Of a stretch of DNA of 64,000 nt, positions 60,501 to 64,000 are shown piece after piece. Every line of letters starts with the position of its first letter. The first letter of the stretch is position 1. The position numbers and the translations under genes are program-made. The DNA is from Craterostigma plantagineum (lineage: Eukaryota > Streptophyta > Magnoliopsida > Lamiales > Linderniaceae): assembly GCA_027422505.1 (NCBI GenBank), contig JAPQWV010000638.1, positions 62,001 through 126,000 of the forward strand, given 5' to 3'. The notes under the pieces are model-generated. The model was not told the DNA's origin, made no database searches, and was given only the letters and a program-made list of their open reading frames with translations.

Positions 60501-63500
60501 GATTCTGACTTAGGGTTGCTGTCCGAGTTGAATCGGCCGAAACCGGCAGTCAGCACGATTTTGACTATAACTTTCGAATGACAAATCGGACGACCCTGAT
60601 TCAAATTCATATGGAAATCCAACTTGATTATCTAGAATTTTATGTTTTAGGTTAGGCCCGGTTCGAAGTCCATCGACCTCTAATATTTGCCCGATTCTGA
60701 CTTAGGGTTGCTGTCCGAGTCGAATAGTCCGAAACTGGCAGTCTGCACGATTTTGACTATAACTTTCGATTGACAAATCGGACGACCCTGATTCAATTTC
60801 GTTGGAAAGACAACTTGATTATCTAGCATTATTTATGTTTTAAGTTAGTCCCGATTCGAAGTCCATCGACCTCGAACATTCGCCCGATTCTGACTTAGGG
60901 TTGCTGTCCGAGTCGAATCGGCCGAAACCGGCAGTCAGCACGATTTTGACTATAACTTTCGAATGACAAATCGGACGACCCTGATTCAAATTCCTATAAA
61001 ACTCCAACTTGATTATCTAGAATTTTTATGTTTTAAGTTAGTCCAGATTCGAAGTCCATCGACCTCTAATATTTGCCCGATTCTGACTTAGGGTTGCTAT
61101 CCGAGTCGAATAGTCCGAAACTGGCAGTCTGCACGATTTTGACTATAACTTTCGATTGACAAATCGGACGACCCTGATTCAATTTCGTTTGGAAAGACAA
61201 CTTGATTATCTAGAATTTTTATGTTTTAAGTTAGTCCCGATTCGAAGTCCATCGACCTCGAACATTCGCCCGATTCTGACTTAGGGTTGCTGTCAGAGTC
61301 GAATCGGCCGAAACCGGCAGTCAGCACGATTTTGACTATAACTTTCGAATGACAAATCGGACGACCCTGATTCAAATTCATATGGAAATCCAACTTGATT
61401 ATCTAGAGTTGTTATGTTTTAGGTTAGGCCCGGTTCGAAGTCCATCGACCTCTAATATTTGCCCGATTCTGTCTTAGGGTTGCTATCCGAGTCGAATAGT
61501 CCGAAACTGGCGGTCTGCACGATTTTGACTATAACTTTCGATTGACAAATCGGACGACCCTGATTCAATTTCGTTTGGAAAGACAACTTGATTATCTAGC
61601 ATTATTATGTTTTAAGTTAGTCCCGATTCGAAGTCCATCGACCTCGAACATTCGCCCGATTCTGACTTAGGGTTGCTGTCCGAGTCGAATCGGCCGAAAT
61701 CGGCAGTCTGCACGATTTTGACTATAACTTTCGATTGACAAATTGGACGACCCTGATTCAAATTCCTTTGGAAAGCCAATGGATTTTCTAGAATTTTTAT
61801 GTTTTAAGTTAGTCCCTATTTGAAGTCCATCAACCTCGAAAGTTCGCCTCATTCTGACTTGGGGTTGTTGTCAGAGTCGAATCGACCGAAACTGGCAGTC
61901 TGCACGATTTTGACTATAACTTTGATTGATAAATTGGACGACCCTGATTCAATTCCTATAAAACTCCAACTTGATTATCTAGAATTTTTATGTTTTAAGT
62001 TAGTCCAGATTCGAAGTCCATCGACCTCGAACATTCGCCCGATTCTGACTTAGGGTTGCTGTCCGAGTCGAATCGGCCGAAACCGGCAGTCTGCACGATT
62101 TTGACTATAACTTTCGATTGACAATTTGGATGACCCTGATTCAAATTCCTATAAAACGCTAACTTGATTATCTAGAATTGTTATGTTTTAAGTTAGTCCC
62201 TATTTGAAGTCCATCAACCTCGAAAGTTCGCCTCATTCTGACTTGGGGTTGTTGTCAGAGTCGAATCGGCCGAAACTGGCAGTCTGCACGATTTTGACTA
62301 TAACGTTCGATTGATAAATGGACGACCCTGATTCAAATTCCTATAAAACTCCAACTTGATTATCTAGAATTTTTATGTTTTAAGTTAGTCCAGATTCGAA
62401 GTCCATCGACCTCGAACATTCGCCCGATTCTGACTTAGGGTTGCTGTCCGAGTTGAATGGGCCGAAACCGGCAGTCAGCACGATTTTGACTATAACTTTC
62501 GAATGACAAATCGGACGACCCTGATTCAAATTCATATGGAAATCCAACTTGATTATCTAGAGTTGTTATGTTTTAGGTTAGGCCCGGTTCGAAGTCCATC
62601 GACCTCTAATATTTGCCCGATTCTGTCTTAGGGTTGCTATCCGAGTCGAATAGTCCGAAACTGGCGGTCTGCACGATTTTGACTATAACTTTCGATTGAC
62701 AAATCGGACGACCCTGATTCAATTTCGTTTGGAAAGACAACTTGATTATCTAGAATTTTTATGTTTTAAGTTAGTCCCGATTCGAAGTCCATCGACCTCG
62801 AACATTCGCCCGATTCTGACTTAGGGTTGCTGTCAGAGTCGAATCGGCCGAAACCGGCAGTCAGCACGATTTTGACTATAACTATCGAATGACAAATCGG
62901 ACGACCCTGATTCAAATTCATATGGAAATGCAACTTGATTATCTAGAGTTTTTATGTTTTAGGTTAGGCCCGGTTCGAAGTCCATCGACCTCTAATATTT
63001 GCCCGATTCTGTCTTAGGGTTGCTATCCGAGTCGAATAGTCCGAAACTGGCGGTCTGCACGATTTTGACTATAACTTTCGATTGACAAATCGGACGACCC
63101 TGATTCAATTTCGTTTGGAAAGACAACTTGATTATCTAGCATTTTTATGTTTTAAGTTAGTCCCGATTCGAAGTCCATCGACCTCGAACATTCGCCCGAT
63201 TCTGACTTAGGGTTGCTGTCCGAGTCGAATCGGCCGAAACCGGCAGTCAGCACGATTTTGACTATAACTTTCGAATGACAAATCGGACGACCCTGATTCA
63301 AATTCCTATAAAACTCCAACTTGATTATCTAGAATTTTTATGTTTTAAGTTAGTCCAGATTCGAAGTCCATCGACCTCTAATATTTGCCCGATTCTGACT
63401 TAGGGTTGCTATCCGAGTCGAATAGTCCGAAACTGGCGGTCTGCACGATTTTGACTATAACTTTCGATTGACAAATCGGACGACCCTGATTCAATTTCGT

Positions 63501-64000
63501 TTGGAAAGACAACTTGATTATCTAGCATTTTTATGTTTTAAGTTAGTCCCGATTCGAAGTCCATCGACCTCGAACATTCGCCCGATTCTGACTTAGGGTT
63601 GCTGTCCGAGTTGAATCGGCCGAAACCGGCAGTCAGCACGATTTTGACTATAACTTTCGAATGACAAATCGGACGACCCTGATTCAAATTCATATGGAAA
63701 TCCAACTTGATTATCTAGAGTTGTTATGTTTTAGGTTAGGCCCGGTTCGAAGTCCATCGACCTCTAATATTTGCCCGATTCTGACTTAGGGTTGCTATCC
63801 GAGTCGAATAGTCCGAAACTGGCGGTCTGCACAATTTTGACTATAACATTCGATTGACAAATGGACGACCCTGATTCAATTTCGTTTGGAAAGACAACTT
63901 GATTATCTAGCATTTTTATGTTTTAAGTTAGTCCCGATTCGAAGTCCATCGACCTCGAACATTCGCCCGATTCTGACTTAGGGTTGCTGTCCGAGTCGAA
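54591..64000. repeat. Satellite, irregular mixture of monomer types, to window end
   Basis: Uniform, little-mutated monomers, but without one fixed higher-order order: three-, four- and six-monomer spacings alternate, and monomers with mixed markers occur (for example CCTCGAAAGTTCGCCCGATTC near 60,294). It looks like recombined pieces of the hexamer monomer types. A 6-bp deletion variant GCCCGACTTAGGG lies near 58,776. No gene is seen. Confidence 0.8.

Larger units (their letters stand above)
30877..64000. repeat. Satellite array, right block (about 192-bp monomers)
   Basis: Same satellite family and orientation as the left block, running to the end of the window. Several monomer types alternate: one with CCTCATTCTGACTTGGGGTTG, types with CTCGAACATTCGCCCGATTC, and types with CTCTAATATTTGCCCG, GAATAGTCCGAAACTGG and CTATCCGAG. 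Compared with 1-7,000, monomers are much more uniform and indels rarer. No coding region is supported; the frequent 61-79 codon frames recur at the satellite period. Confidence 0.95.

Noticed and set aside
1..64000. Telomere-like word TTAGGGTT in most monomers
   Set aside because: It matches eight bases of the plant telomere repeat but occurs once per monomer as part of CTTAGGGTTGC and is never in tandem; coincidence is sufficient.
1..64000. CENP-B box in the satellite
   Set aside because: I looked for TTCGNNNNANNCGGG in the common monomer types; TTCG words are present but the spacing and CGGG part do not fit.
30877..64000. CRISPR array or direct-repeat/spacer structure
   Set aside because: The repeats are about 192 bp and contiguous without unique spacers; the context is a plant satellite.

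Overview
The window is plant nuclear DNA. About 52 kb is a tandem satellite array, and it is interrupted once, near the middle, by an Athila-type Ty3/gypsy LTR retrotransposon lying on the minus strand. The evidence for a plant is the element: the primer-binding site matches plant tRNA-Asp, the Gag/PR/RT/IN motifs are of the Athila lineage, and the LTRs are about 1.57 kb. I cannot name the species. A satellite array carrying a young Athila element suggests centromeric or pericentromeric heterochromatin; that is inference, because no chromatin data are visible here. I found no host gene, tRNA, rRNA or CRISPR array.

Layout. 1-19,226: head-to-tail satellite with monomers of about 192 bp. The first 7 kb are divergent and full of short indels; the rest contains large internal duplications. 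19,224-30,876: the retrotransposon. In its own 5'->3' direction (right to left) it has a 5' LTR (30,876-29,306), tRNA-Asp PBS, AT-rich leader, gag-PR ORF (28,791-25,990), RT-RNaseH-integrase ORF (25,993-23,348), a 1.8 kb non-coding 3' region with hairpins and polypurine tracts, and a 3' LTR (21,566-19,998). Past the 3' LTR there is a second PBS, leader and the first 86 codons of gag, which break off into satellite at 19,226. So the locus reads LTR-body-LTR-partial body, not a simple insertion. 30,877-64,000: satellite in the same orientation. It contains a very regular higher-order repeat (six monomers, 1,153-1,155 bp) over about 41.8-50.3 kb, and looser mixtures of the same monomer types on either side.

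How it fits together. The element carries LTRs, PBS, PPT and all recognisable catalytic motifs, but gag-PR and RT-IN are in different frames that meet at an ATGA overlap beside an A6G4 run. The two LTRs differ, by eye, at one substitution and two one-base homopolymer indels, so the insertion is recent. The satellite shows repeated block duplications in whole-monomer steps, single-monomer gain or loss, and a graded change from scrambled to homogenised repeats, as expected from unequal exchange. All identity statements are from reading by eye; no alignment was run.
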